Part shown: piece after piece, positions 17,700 to 26,160 of the stretch | How positions within the stretch are numbered: position 1 is the first letter of the stretch | Layout of the letters: each line of letters begins with the position of its first letter | Assembly: GCA_021798195.1 (NCBI GenBank) | Contig: JAJZYH010000008.1 | Coordinates: forward strand, 1-64,000 | DNA length: 64,000 nucleotides | Direction: 5' to 3' | Source of the DNA: Thermoplasmata archaeon | GTDB taxonomy: Archaea; Thermoplasmatota; Thermoplasmata; Lutacidiplasmatales; UBA184 | The notes under the pieces: model-generated | Told to the model about the DNA's origin: nothing | Seen by the model: the letters and a program-made list of their open reading frames with translations, nothing else | Databases searched by the model: none | Program-made: the position numbers and the translations under genes

Positions 17700-18522
17700 G
17701 GACCGCGGGCGACCCCCGGGCGGCGAGGGTCCGCTCGGCGATGGTGGGTAGCCAACGGGCGAAGCGCCCTTCCCGGGCCTCCTGGGCGCGGGCGTAGATG
17801 ACTCCGCGGACCCCCGGCGTGCGGGAGACGATCTGTTCCAAGAGCTCCGCCGGAAGCCCCGCCCAGTGATGGCGAGGGATCATGTGCCCGAACGAGGCCT
17901 CACGTCGCCGCGCGAGCTCCCCCCAGTGGGGGACATAGTGCCCCCCTCCCACGCCGATGAGGATGGGATCCTCCCGGGTCCTGGCCACCTCGAGACCGAG
18001 GAGCACCTCGGCCAGGGCGCGGTGCACCTCCCTCCGCGCGAGCGTCGCCGCATCCCCGCCCGCCTCCAGGAAGAAGGAGGGCCAGGGCAGGAACGGCCCG
18101 TGGTGGGTGCACTCGAACGTGGCGGGGATGCCCAGGGCCAGGCCGTGGGGATGAAGCCGCAGGAGCGCTTCCGTCATGAGGCGGGCCGGAACCGGGTTCA
18201 CCTCCCAGGGACGCCCCCCCACGGGGGCCCCGGAGGTGAGGTTCCCCAGGGGATGGACGGTGAGTGCCGGCCGCCCGGCCTCGCTCCGGTGGGAAGAGGG
18301 GAAGATGACGGCCTCCAGCTGGATCCCCACGGTGGGAGGGAGCGCTCCCCCCAACCCCGAATCGTCCACGTGAAGGATGTTCCGATGGAGGACCCACGTC
18401 CCGTCCTCGAGGCTCCGGATCGGCGCCCCGTCCACGAAGAGTCCGGTGGATGCACCGGTCCCCAGCACCTCGCCCACGCCCCGGGCCACCGGATCCTGAA
18501 GGCTCACCACCACGAGCTTCAT
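17677..18522 (-). CDS. dtdA: D-aminoacyl-tRNA deacylase, archaeal type
   Basis: Removes D-amino acids mischarged on tRNA (DTD2/GEK1 family). The 281-residue protein carries the conserved histidine-rich blocks FECTHHGPFLPWPSFF, LIGVGGGHYVPHWGELA and SFGHMIPRHH, which build the zinc-dependent active site. Length is normal. It lies 52 bp downstream of the third RecA-like gene and may ride on that operon. Its stop lies inside the last codons of the converging RHH gene. Confidence 0.93.
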   Translation of the reverse strand: MKLVVVSLQDPVARGVGEVLGTGASTGLFVDGAPIRSLEDGTWVLHRNILHVDDSGLGGALPPTVGIQLEAVIFPSSHRSEAGRPALTVHPLGNLTSGAPVGGRPWEVNPVPARLMTEALLRLHPHGLALGIPATFECTHHGPFLPWPSFFLEAGGDAATLARREVHRALAEVLLGLEVARTREDPILIGVGGGHYVPHWGELARRREASFGHMIPRHHWAGLPAELLEQIVSRTPGVRGVIYARAQEAREGRFARWLPTIAERTLAARGSPAVPKDSTSA

Positions 18523-18574
18523 GGGGGAACCGCACGGGGGCCGGCCGCCCTCTCCCCCCGCGGAACGAGGGCCG

Positions 18575-19330
18575 TCACTGGGCCGTGCCGATCCCCTTGG
18601 GGGTGATGGTCACCGGGATGATCCCGGTGCGCTCGGGATGGTTCCGGATCTTCCGGACGTTGATGAAGTGCCGCAGGGTGGCGTGCTCCCGCTCCACCTC
18701 GATGTCCAGGAGCAGGTCCGCGATCTCCTCGAGCGTGCCCGTGGTCTGGTGGTCATGGATGGCCGGATGCACCGTGAGCAGGGCCACGCCTCCCACCCGC
18801 TGCGCCCGGGACCGGATCTGACGGACCAGGGAGATCACCTCCTCCCTCTCGGAGATCTCCAGGAAGAAGTCCAGCGAATCCAGGACCAGCCGGAAGGGCT
18901 GGTCGAAGCCCGCCAGGTCGTAGGTCATGCGCGTCACGAAGTTCACCGGGGGCGCTTCCAGGGACGCCATCTGGAACTCGCTCACCTCCTTCCCCGAGAC
19001 CCCTTTCTCCCGGTACTGGCTCACCTCGAGGTTCCGGGAGAGGACCTTCTCGTAGTACTCATCCGCGATGTTCACCAGGTTCAGGTCGTCCCTCCAGCCG
19101 AAGTCCCGGAGGGCGCTCTTCACGTCCTCGTCCCGCTCGCTGGTGGTGTAGTAGACCACCGGCGTCTTGGGGGCCGCGGCCTGCGCGAACTGCTTCGCCA
19201 GGAGTTCGATCCCGCTCCCGGGGACGCCCGAGAGGATCCCGAGCCACCCCCGGGGGAGCTGGCCCGATAGCTGCTGGTCCACCTCGGGGATGCCGAAGAT
19301 CGCCTCGGCACCCGGGACCTTGGGGGCCAT
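18575..19330 (-). CDS. KaiC/RecA-like protein with degenerate Walker A (third of three)
   Basis: A 251-residue single-domain RecA-superfamily protein. The P-loop position reads GVPGSGIE (residues 35-42), so the essential Lys and Thr/Ser are replaced by Ile and Glu and ATP hydrolysis is unlikely. The Walker B-like strand is kept (FRLVLDSLDFFLE), as is the family segment VYYTTSERDEDV. The C-terminal part ends in beta-rich HFINVRKIRNHPERTG, typical of KaiC-like domains. Its ATG shares one base with the preceding gene's stop. A structural or regulatory subunit of a hetero-oligomer is the best guess. Confidence 0.82.
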   Translation of the reverse strand: MAPKVPGAEAIFGIPEVDQQLSGQLPRGWLGILSGVPGSGIELLAKQFAQAAAPKTPVVYYTTSERDEDVKSALRDFGWRDDLNLVNIADEYYEKVLSRNLEVSQYREKGVSGKEVSEFQMASLEAPPVNFVTRMTYDLAGFDQPFRLVLDSLDFFLEISEREEVISLVRQIRSRAQRVGGVALLTVHPAIHDHQTTGTLEEIADLLLDIEVEREHATLRHFINVRKIRNHPERTGIIPVTITPKGIGTAQ

Positions 19331-19929
19331 CAGCCGGCCTCCCCGGTCGCCTTCAGGACCACGGTGTCGTCGCAGACCAGGGACAGGATGTTGTCCATCT
19401 CCGGGCTCATCTCCTCCGCGACCGCGAGGATCACGATGGTGATGCCCCGGGATTTGAGGTTATTCACCATGATATGGAAGAATTCCGACAGGATCCCCGC
19501 GTCGTTGTGGATGGAGAGCGAGTTCACCGAATCCAGGACCACGATCTTGCGCGCCGCGGAACTCTTCCGGAGGAAGTACTCCACCCGGAGCATGATGTTC
19601 TCGAGCATCGTGGGGCTCTCCACGTAGCTCGCATTGGGGATCTTCTCCTGTCCCGCCATCATGATGTGGCTGATGGCGTCCACGAAGAACACCCGGTCGG
19701 CGGGGATGTCCAGGGATGTGAGGAGGGAGTTCACCAGCAGGGAAGGGTTCGTGATGGAGACGTAGATGGAATACCCGTCCACCTCCATGGCGTAATCCCG
19801 AAGGACCGCAGCGAGCGCCGCAAGGTAGTTGTCCGCGTATGCGGCGCCCCCCATCTTGAGGGCCAGGGCGCCTCCCTGGGGGAGGTTCCTCAGGTGCTCC
19901 GCCACGTCCACCGGATTCGCCGTCGCCAT
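19330..19929 (-). CDS. RecA-fold protein lacking Walker A (second of three)
   Basis: A 199-residue protein similar in layout to its two neighbours, but the N-terminal P-loop segment is replaced by GGALALKMGGAAYADN, with no GxxxxGK[ST]. The core strands remain: SIYVSITNPSLLVNSLL, RVFFVDAIS, and the Walker B-like KIVVLDSVNSLS, followed by ITIVILAV. It is shorter than the usual 230-260 residues. One base separates it from the upstream KaiC-like stop, and it overlaps the next ATG by one base. Probably a pseudo-ATPase that assembles with the intact paralogue. Confidence 0.8.
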   Translation of the reverse strand: MATANPVDVAEHLRNLPQGGALALKMGGAAYADNYLAALAAVLRDYAMEVDGYSIYVSITNPSLLVNSLLTSLDIPADRVFFVDAISHIMMAGQEKIPNASYVESPTMLENIMLRVEYFLRKSSAARKIVVLDSVNSLSIHNDAGILSEFFHIMVNNLKSRGITIVILAVAEEMSPEMDNILSLVCDDTVVLKATGEAG

Positions 19930-19930
19930 C

Positions 19931-20710
19931 TCACAACCCGTCCCCGGAACGGCCCCCCTTCAGGAATGGTGCCAGGAGGATCCCCAGCGGAGTGAGGTCG
20001 ATCACGTACTGGGCCCGCGAATGCGTGGTTCCCCGCATCTTGATGATCTTGAGCGTCCGCAGGAGGTCCCCCCGCCTCTGCTGGTTCCCCAGGAGGATGA
20101 CCCCGTCGGCGATGGCTTCCTCCACGCCGTAGAGGGAATACCGGTTCTCCGCCGGCCCGATCTCGCTCACCAAAAGCGTCGTGCAGGAGATGTCCGAGAG
20201 GGACTTGCCCAGCTTCAGGATCAGGTCCCGGATGTTCTCCTCGTGCCGGATCCGGTAGCAGACCGACGTGATGGAGTCCAGCACGAGGCGCTGCACGCCC
20301 ATGTCCGAGGCGAGCCGGGAGATGGCCAGGACCAGGAGGTTCACGTCCTCCGAGGAGAGTTCCTCCTTCGACAGGCCCAGCTTCTCGTACAGGATGGGCA
20401 CGTCGATGAAGACCAGCTTCCTCTCCTCCACGGTCCGGGGGTCGAAGAACTCGAACGTCGCCAGGTTCTGGAGGATCTTCCGCGAGGCCTCGGTCACCGA
20501 GAGGAACAGGCACCGTTCCCCGGCGAGGGCGCCCCGGACCAGGTACTCCAGGCTGAGGGTCGTCTTGCCCGTCCCGCAGCTCCCCGAGACCAGGACCGTG
20601 TTCCCGCGGGGGATCCCCCCGTCCAGGATGTTGTCGAGGCCCTCGATCCCGGTCCGGCAACGCTCCAGCACCGTGGGCCCCGCGGGGGCGGTCCCCATCG
20701 CAGCCGACAC
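19931..20710 (-). CDS. KaiC-like RecA-superfamily ATPase (first of three, intact)
   Basis: A 259-residue single KaiC domain. Walker A is complete, GSCGTGKT at residues 43-50, preceded by the family opener TGIEGLDNILDGGIPRGN; Walker B is RLVLDSITSVCYRIR. The C-terminus carries KIIKMRGTTHSRAQYVIDLTP, the strand-turn that in KaiC-type proteins reads out nucleotide state (KMRGTxHS). It is the only member of this gene trio that can be expected to hydrolyse ATP. It starts 17 bp after the VirD4-like ATPase. Related archaeal proteins include ArlH and circadian KaiC; no archaellum genes occur in this window. Confidence 0.87.
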   Translation of the reverse strand: MSAAMGTAPAGPTVLERCRTGIEGLDNILDGGIPRGNTVLVSGSCGTGKTTLSLEYLVRGALAGERCLFLSVTEASRKILQNLATFEFFDPRTVEERKLVFIDVPILYEKLGLSKEELSSEDVNLLVLAISRLASDMGVQRLVLDSITSVCYRIRHEENIRDLILKLGKSLSDISCTTLLVSEIGPAENRYSLYGVEEAIADGVILLGNQQRRGDLLRTLKIIKMRGTTHSRAQYVIDLTPLGILLAPFLKGGRSGDGL

Positions 20711-20726
20711 GGGGGCATCCTACGGC

Positions 20727-23243
20727 TCAAGTGTCCTTGAAGGTATCGTCCGGTGCGAGGGGAGGTCCCTCCGGAACGGGAGGGAGAGTCCCGGGAAGGG
20801 GCTCGTGCTTCACCCACCAGATACGGCGGGGGCCCGACCCCTCGGTGCGGACGAGGATTCCCGCCGCGTGGAGGCGCCGGCCCAGTTCCCGAACATCTTC
20901 CGTCCGCTCTCCCAAGAGGTCCCGGACACGGGAGAGCGGGAGCCTCTTCACCTCGGATCCCACAGGTTCGTCGAGGCCGCACCGGATCGCCTCCCATACC
21001 GCACGCAACCCTTCGTCCCGCCCTTCGAGGGGCGGGGGATCGGGCGCCCCCGGGGCCTGGGGGCCCCACAGATCAGGTGACCAATGTTTCCGGGACCCCT
21101 CCGCGATGTCCCACGGCTCGGGTGTTGGGACCAGGGAGGAGCCCCTTTCCCACGCGGACTCGGGACGGAGCGGCACCTGGCGCGTGCCCTTTCCCAGGAA
21201 GGCGATGGCCACGTGCGAGGGCAGCGCCGCGAGGCGGGAGGGTCCGTCCAAACCGAACATCTTCGCCGACGCTTCCGCCTCCATCCCCGCGCCCCGGAAG
21301 CAGACAAAGTCCCGCACGTTGGTCCAGACCGTCTCCCGGAGGGGGGCCGGGACCGCCGCCAGGGATTGCGTGGTCATGATCACATGGATGTTGTGGCGCC
21401 GACCCAGCCGCAGGAGGTCCAAGAGCGCGTCGTTCACATACTCCTGCACCTCGTCCAGGAACAGGAGGACCTTGGGCCCGGACCCCCTGCGTTGGACGGC
21501 GGACCAGAGCAGGGCGAGAAGGAGAGAGCCCAGGTAGGCACTGGGCCGGGTGCCCACCTTCCCCCGCGCGAGGCTGAGGAAGGTGGTGGATCCCCGCTCC
21601 AGGGCGCGTCCCAGGTCCCACGTGGGGGACGGGTGGCACAGGATCCGCGCGATCCCGTCGGAAAGCATGAGTTCCCGCAACACCCGACGGGCCCCTTCAA
21701 GGGCTTCGGGAGGTTCTTCCCGCAACGAAGCGAGAAGAGCTCTGGGTTCCGGCATCCCGCCCAGCGTGTCCCCGCAGAGTCCGGAGAATTCCGCCGGATC
21801 CTCAAGGACGGCCAGGGCGTCTCGGAGCGTACCGCCCGGGACCCAGGAGGCGAGGTTCAACACACGCCCCAGCACGTCTTCGAGGCGGGGTCCCCAGAAG
21901 ACCACCTCATCGAACCTCTCGGCACGGACCCTGTGGAGCGCCGAGACCAGTTCCTGGACGCGCGCCTGCCGTTCCGCCCGGGGTGAGGCGGCGGGGTCGC
22001 GCGATCCCGCGGACAAAAGTGGGTTCACCCCCACGGGCGAACGGACCGGATCCACGAGGACCGCGTGAGCCCTGCGTCCCGGGGGCAGTTCCCGAAGGAG
22101 TCCGGTCACGAAGTCCCCGATGGGATCCAACACCACGAGCGCCCAATCCCGCGCGGCGCTCTGACGGAAGATGGCGCGGAGGAGACTGCTCTTTCCCATC
22201 CCCGTTTCCCCCGTGATGATGAGATGGTGGCCTTCCCATCCCGCGACCTCCCACCGGACCGGATCCCCCGTGGGAGAGGACCCCAGGCGGATCCCCACGT
22301 TCCCCGGCATCGCATCCGGGGCGGGCACGCCGTTCCAGTTCCCCGTCGAGGGAGGCAGCCAAGCCATCACCTCCGGTGAGCCCAGGGTGAGGGGGGGGTG
22401 GCCGAAGGACGTGGGGGGCATGCCCAACTCCCGGGCCCGCTGGCAAACCCTCTCCGCTTCCCGCCTCCGCCGGATCCACCGGACCCGTACTCCCCCACCT
22501 CCCGGGTGGGAGGAGATCTGGGCGAGGAGCCGGGCCATGGCCTCCATGGGCTCCGCGGGATGGTCCCGGGACCCTCCCACGATGATCCCGACGGCGGACC
22601 AGTGGGGCCCCAACGCCTTCTCCTCCGACACTTCCTCGAGGTCCCTTGCCAGGGGGTTTGTCGCCGGCACCGGGAGGGGGGTCTTGCGGTCCTCCCGGGG
22701 CAGTGGGCCCTGTCGGCCCCGGAAGGCGGGATGCGAGGGCCCCACGGGGTGGAAGATCCATCGGAGCGTCCACGGGCTTGGTTCCCGGGAGACGGCCCGA
22801 ACCCAGGAGAGCCAAGGTTCCGGACGACCATCCTGCGGGTCGATGCCCCTCACGGGGACATCCATCCGGTAATGAGTGCGGGATTCCAGGACTCCCACCG
22901 CCCCGGGGCGAAGTTCCGATGCGGGTACCCGCTCCCAGAACCACGCCCCGCAATGGGGGAGGAGGACCCGTTTCAGGAAGGTGGCGGACCCCTCCGGGCA
23001 GATCAGCCGGATTTCGGGGGTGAAGGCCCCGCCGGCCGTCACCTCGATCCCCCACGGCCCGCCCCGTGTGTGCAGGAGGTCCACCACCTCCCTGCGTTCC
23101 CCTCGGGCCTTGAGGTCCGCCGACGGTGAGAGGAGGGGGACTCCCGGTCGACCTCTCAGGTGGGTGAGGAGGAGGGCGTCCGGAGGATGGCCCCGAGGAA
23201 ACGACCCAATGAACCGGAACGGCCCCCGCCATGGTCCGGCCAT
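20727..23243 (-). CDS. VirD4/HerA-like DNA- or protein-pumping ATPase
   Basis: An 838-residue P-loop ATPase of the FtsK/HerA superfamily. A ~330-residue N-terminal region without recognisable domain is followed by Walker A TGETGMGKSS (near 343-352), a variable insertion, Walker B LLFLDEVQEYV (near 596), and MTTQSLAAVP (near 626), whose TTQS is the sensor-like motif of TraD/VirD4-type coupling proteins. The C-terminal ~100 residues look like a winged helix (LPLSRVRDLLGERTEDVRELGRRL). I start at ATG 23243: the upstream extension is low-complexity, and an ATTAAT box lies 25 nt before this codon. No relaxase, VirB or pilus genes are nearby. It heads the operon with three RecA-like genes. Confidence 0.83.
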   Translation of the reverse strand: MAGPWRGPFRFIGSFPRGHPPDALLLTHLRGRPGVPLLSPSADLKARGERREVVDLLHTRGGPWGIEVTAGGAFTPEIRLICPEGSATFLKRVLLPHCGAWFWERVPASELRPGAVGVLESRTHYRMDVPVRGIDPQDGRPEPWLSWVRAVSREPSPWTLRWIFHPVGPSHPAFRGRQGPLPREDRKTPLPVPATNPLARDLEEVSEEKALGPHWSAVGIIVGGSRDHPAEPMEAMARLLAQISSHPGGGGVRVRWIRRRREAERVCQRARELGMPPTSFGHPPLTLGSPEVMAWLPPSTGNWNGVPAPDAMPGNVGIRLGSSPTGDPVRWEVAGWEGHHLIITGETGMGKSSLLRAIFRQSAARDWALVVLDPIGDFVTGLLRELPPGRRAHAVLVDPVRSPVGVNPLLSAGSRDPAASPRAERQARVQELVSALHRVRAERFDEVVFWGPRLEDVLGRVLNLASWVPGGTLRDALAVLEDPAEFSGLCGDTLGGMPEPRALLASLREEPPEALEGARRVLRELMLSDGIARILCHPSPTWDLGRALERGSTTFLSLARGKVGTRPSAYLGSLLLALLWSAVQRRGSGPKVLLFLDEVQEYVNDALLDLLRLGRRHNIHVIMTTQSLAAVPAPLRETVWTNVRDFVCFRGAGMEAEASAKMFGLDGPSRLAALPSHVAIAFLGKGTRQVPLRPESAWERGSSLVPTPEPWDIAEGSRKHWSPDLWGPQAPGAPDPPPLEGRDEGLRAVWEAIRCGLDEPVGSEVKRLPLSRVRDLLGERTEDVRELGRRLHAAGILVRTEGSGPRRIWWVKHEPLPGTLPPVPEGPPLAPDDTFKDT

Positions 23244-23264
23244 GGAGCAAGGCTGGAGCGAAGG

Positions 23265-23272
23265 CATTAATC
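23265..23272. promoter_or_regulatory. Shared AT-rich promoter element CATTAATC
   Basis: An ATTAAT core in the 58-bp divergent spacer. It is 25 nt upstream of the leftward ATPase start (leaderless) and ~34 nt upstream of the rightward DRG gene (about 8-nt leader). Its palindromic core allows both directions. Confidence 0.55.
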
Positions 23273-23301
23273 TCGCCCCGGGTCCCCTCTTCCGCTGAAC
23301 G

Positions 23302-24423
23302 ATGGGGGCCATCGACGACGAGATCCTCCGCCTGGAGGACGAGATCCGGAACACGCAGTACAACAAGGCCACCCAGGGGCACATCGGCCGCCTCCGGGCC
23401 AAGATCGCCGCGCTCAAGCTGGAGAAGGAGAAGCGGGCCCGGGGCACCGGGGGAGGACCTTCGGGGTACGCCGTGCGCAAGAGCGGACACGCCACCGTCG
23501 CCCTCGTGGGGTACCCCTCGGTGGGCAAGTCCACCCTGCTCACGCACCTCACGGGAGCCGAGAGCGAGTCCGCGGCCTACGAGTTCACCACCGTGAGCAT
23601 CATCCCGGGGATGCTGCAGTGGAAGGGGGCCTCCATCCAGATCCTGGACATGCCCGGCCTCGTGGCGGGAGCCTCCCGGGGGCGCGGGAGGGGCCGGGAG
23701 GTGATCTCCGTGGTGCGGGCCTCCGACCTCGTCCTCTTCATGCTGGACAAGGAACACCTCGAGTTCCGTTCGCTCCTCGCCGAGCTCGAGGGGGCGGGCG
23801 TCCGCGTGAACCAGCGGCCGCCCAAGATCTCGGTCACCCACCGGGACCGGGGGGGACTCGAGGTGGAGAGCACGGTGCGCCTCACGAAGGTGGACGCCGA
23901 CCTGGTGAAGCAGGTGGCGCGGGAGTTCGGGCTCCACAACGGCCTCATCATCTTCCGGGAGGACGCCCCCGTGGATTCGCTCATCGACGTCCTCGCCGGC
24001 AACCGGGTCTACGTCCCCGGGATCCTCGCCATCAACAAGTCCGACCTCATCTCGCCCGCGGAACGGGCCTCCATCCTGGAGCGCCTGGGGAGCCATCGGC
24101 CCATCTTCGTGTCTGCCACCTCGGATCAGGGTCTCACGGAACTCAAGGACCGGATCGCCGAGGTCCTCGCGTTCATCCGGGTCTACATGAAGCCCCCGGG
24201 AGAGGCCCCCGACCTGGTGGAGCCGCTCATCCTCCGGAAAGGGGACACGGTGGCCTCGCTCCTCCTCCGCCTCCCTCCCGAGACCACCCAGGGTTTCAAG
24301 GCGGCCCAGGTCTGGGGCCCCAGCGCCCGCTTCCCCGGTCAAACGGTGGGGAAGGACCACGTCCTGGCGGACCGGGACATCGTCACCGTGGTCATCCAGC
24401 GCGGTTCCCGCCCCGAGAGGTGA
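23302..24423 (+). CDS. DRG-family GTPase
   Basis: Developmentally regulated GTP-binding protein homologue, a translation-associated OBG-class GTPase. In 373 residues: an N-terminal basic helical segment (about 1-60), G1 GYPSVGKST (70-78), G3 DMPGL, G4 NKSD and G5 SATS, and a C-terminal TGS domain (from about residue 290, ending DRDIVTVVIQR). This domain order is that of DRG1/DRG2 and their archaeal orthologues. The 3' end overlaps the converging fibrillarin gene by 32 bp. Confidence 0.93.
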   Translation: MGAIDDEILRLEDEIRNTQYNKATQGHIGRLRAKIAALKLEKEKRARGTGGGPSGYAVRKSGHATVALVGYPSVGKSTLLTHLTGAESESAAYEFTTVSIIPGMLQWKGASIQILDMPGLVAGASRGRGRGREVISVVRASDLVLFMLDKEHLEFRSLLAELEGAGVRVNQRPPKISVTHRDRGGLEVESTVRLTKVDADLVKQVAREFGLHNGLIIFREDAPVDSLIDVLAGNRVYVPGILAINKSDLISPAERASILERLGSHRPIFVSATSDQGLTELKDRIAEVLAFIRVYMKPPGEAPDLVEPLILRKGDTVASLLLRLPPETTQGFKAAQVWGPSARFPGQTVGKDHVLADRDIVTVVIQRGSRPER

Positions 24424-25216
24424 TGGGGGGGATCCCCCCGCCACCCCCCCGGACCCTTCCCCGTACGAAGACGTGCTTCCGGTGGAAGGGGTCCAGGGGT
24501 GTCACATCCTCCACCTCCATCCTTCGGGAGAACTCCGGGGACACATCCTCCCAGCGGGCGGTGGCCCCCTCCCTGCGCGGAAGGCTCGCCAGCTTCACCG
24601 CGAGGAGGACCCAGGTGCCCGGCCGGGCGAACCAGGAGAGATTCGCCTCGAGGATCCCCGCCTGGTCGCCCTGGGGGATGTCCATGCAGATGAGGTCCAC
24701 ACGAGGGACCCAGGGTGAGTAGCGCTGGGGGGAACGCGCATCCTCCAGGAGTGGGATCAGGTTGGGGTACCGCTGGGCCACCGACAGCAATTGCTGGAAC
24801 GGGCGGAGGCTCTTCTCCACCGCGAACACCGTGGCCTCCCTCCCCACCGCATCTGCGACGTGCGTCGCCGTGGTCCCGCTGGCGGCTCCCAGGTACAGGA
24901 TCGCGGAACCCGGTCGGACCGGAGGGAACTCCACACCCTTCACCAGGGCGGCCGCGAGCTTGCTCCGGAAGGGGTCCATGGCCCGCCATACCCCCTCCGG
25001 TGCGTGTCGAAGACGCTCCGAGCGTACCCCGGGAGGCTCCCCCAACCCCAACGTCCAGAACGTGAGCCTCTCCTTCCCGGAACGGAGGAGATACGGCGGC
25101 CCGTTTCCATCCGTCCGTTCCAACGCGCGCTCCGGTCCGCGTTGGGGCTCCCCTCGCCATGGGCCCGGTCGCGGCCGCACCCACCCGGGCCGTCGTGCGG
25201 CGCGTCCCGTCCTCAT
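24392..25216 (-). CDS. flpA: Fibrillarin-like rRNA/tRNA 2'-O-methyltransferase
   Basis: Catalytic subunit of C/D-box sRNPs, placing 2'-O-methyl groups on rRNA and tRNA. It shows the fibrillarin signature ILYLGAASGTTATHVADAVG, the SAM acidic loop AVEKS, ICMDIPQGDQAG and WVLLAVKLASLP. ATG 25216 overlaps the nop5 stop as ATGA and gives 274 residues, about 40 longer than usual. The extra N-terminus is Arg/Gly/Pro-rich and ends ERALERTDGN. The C-terminus overlaps the end of the DRG gene on the other strand. Operon purF-nop5-flpA. Confidence 0.93.
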   Translation of the reverse strand: MRTGRAARRPGWVRPRPGPWRGEPQRGPERALERTDGNGPPYLLRSGKERLTFWTLGLGEPPGVRSERLRHAPEGVWRAMDPFRSKLAAALVKGVEFPPVRPGSAILYLGAASGTTATHVADAVGREATVFAVEKSLRPFQQLLSVAQRYPNLIPLLEDARSPQRYSPWVPRVDLICMDIPQGDQAGILEANLSWFARPGTWVLLAVKLASLPRREGATARWEDVSPEFSRRMEVEDVTPLDPFHRKHVFVRGRVRGGGGGIPPITSRGGNRAG

Positions 25217-26154
25217 GCCCCGCCTCGCGGTCCGTTCCTCGTCCTCGGGCGTCGGGGCCGGTTCAGTTCGCGGATCCGGGCCTCCCGCCGCGCCACCAGG
25301 AACGTCCCCAGGGACCCGTGCGTGAGAAGGTCCGCCCGGATCGCCGGGGCGGCGAGGGACCCCAGGGTCCTCGCCAGGGCGCCCCGCCGGGAGGGGGGGA
25401 CCCGGTCCATCCCTTCCGCATTGTAGAGGAGCCCGTGCCGGGGGCCGTTGCCGCCCGGGGGCCGCCGTTTCGCTCCCAGGAGCTGGATCCGGGACGCCCC
25501 AAGGCGGGAGAGCCCGTCCAGGGAACTGGAGTGAGCCAGGAGACGGGCCGCGGTCCTCGCGCCCAGGAGGGCGGTGAGGTTCGGCAGGATGCGGGTCGTT
25601 TCCAGGAGGAGGGCCCGGTCGAGCCGTTCCCGGCGGGCCCGCAGTGCATCCAGCGTCTGCAGGGACAGCTCCCGGTACCTCGCCACGACGCCATCGGGGG
25701 ATCCCGAGAGGCGCAGGGCCTCGAGGACCTCCTCCTCGCGCCCCATCCACCGCTCCACACGGTCGCGCTCCCGGCTCAGCGTGATGACCACCTCAGGAGG
25801 GGAGGAGAGTTCCCGGGCGAGCCGCTCGCGGGCCATGTCGAGGCCCACGTCCCGGGAGATCCGGGGCCACCAGGGCGCCCCCCGCAGGTCCGGCAGCGAG
25901 CTTGGATCCGGACGGAGCGCGCGGACCCCGAAACGCTGCGCGAGCTTCTCTGCCACGGGGTCCATCGCCACCACGGGCCGTTCCCGGAACTCGGCGAGCC
26001 ACCGGGACCCCCAGTCCAGGAGCGGGGGAGGGAGTTCTGGGGAGAGCCACCAGAGGGAGCCCCGGTCCAAGGGGGCCCACTGGGACCGCACCTTCCCGTC
26101 GGGGTTCACGAGGACCATCATGGATCCGGCCTGGGCCAGAACCGGTGCCGGCAT
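25213..26154 (-). CDS. nop5: Nop5 (Nop56/58) C/D-box sRNP core protein
   Basis: Scaffold that bridges fibrillarin and L7Ae on guide RNA. The 313-residue protein has an N-terminal fibrillarin-binding domain, a coiled-coil middle and the Nop domain. The Nop domain carries ILPNLTALLGARTAARLLA, LSRLGASRIQLLGAK and the PRHGLLYNAE signature. The C-terminus is basic (RRPRTRNGPRGG), as expected. It starts 6 bp after the purF stop and overlaps flpA by 4 bp; the nop5-flpA pairing is conserved in archaea. Confidence 0.93.
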   Translation of the reverse strand: MPAPVLAQAGSMMVLVNPDGKVRSQWAPLDRGSLWWLSPELPPPLLDWGSRWLAEFRERPVVAMDPVAEKLAQRFGVRALRPDPSSLPDLRGAPWWPRISRDVGLDMARERLARELSSPPEVVITLSRERDRVERWMGREEEVLEALRLSGSPDGVVARYRELSLQTLDALRARRERLDRALLLETTRILPNLTALLGARTAARLLAHSSSLDGLSRLGASRIQLLGAKRRPPGGNGPRHGLLYNAEGMDRVPPSRRGALARTLGSLAAPAIRADLLTHGSLGTFLVARREARIRELNRPRRPRTRNGPRGGA

Positions 26155-26160
26155 CCTGGT

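Noticed and set aside
20727-23243. Conjugative element around the VirD4-like ATPase
   Set aside because: No relaxase, VirB-type, integrase, att-like repeat or composition change nearby; flanks are ordinary housekeeping genes.
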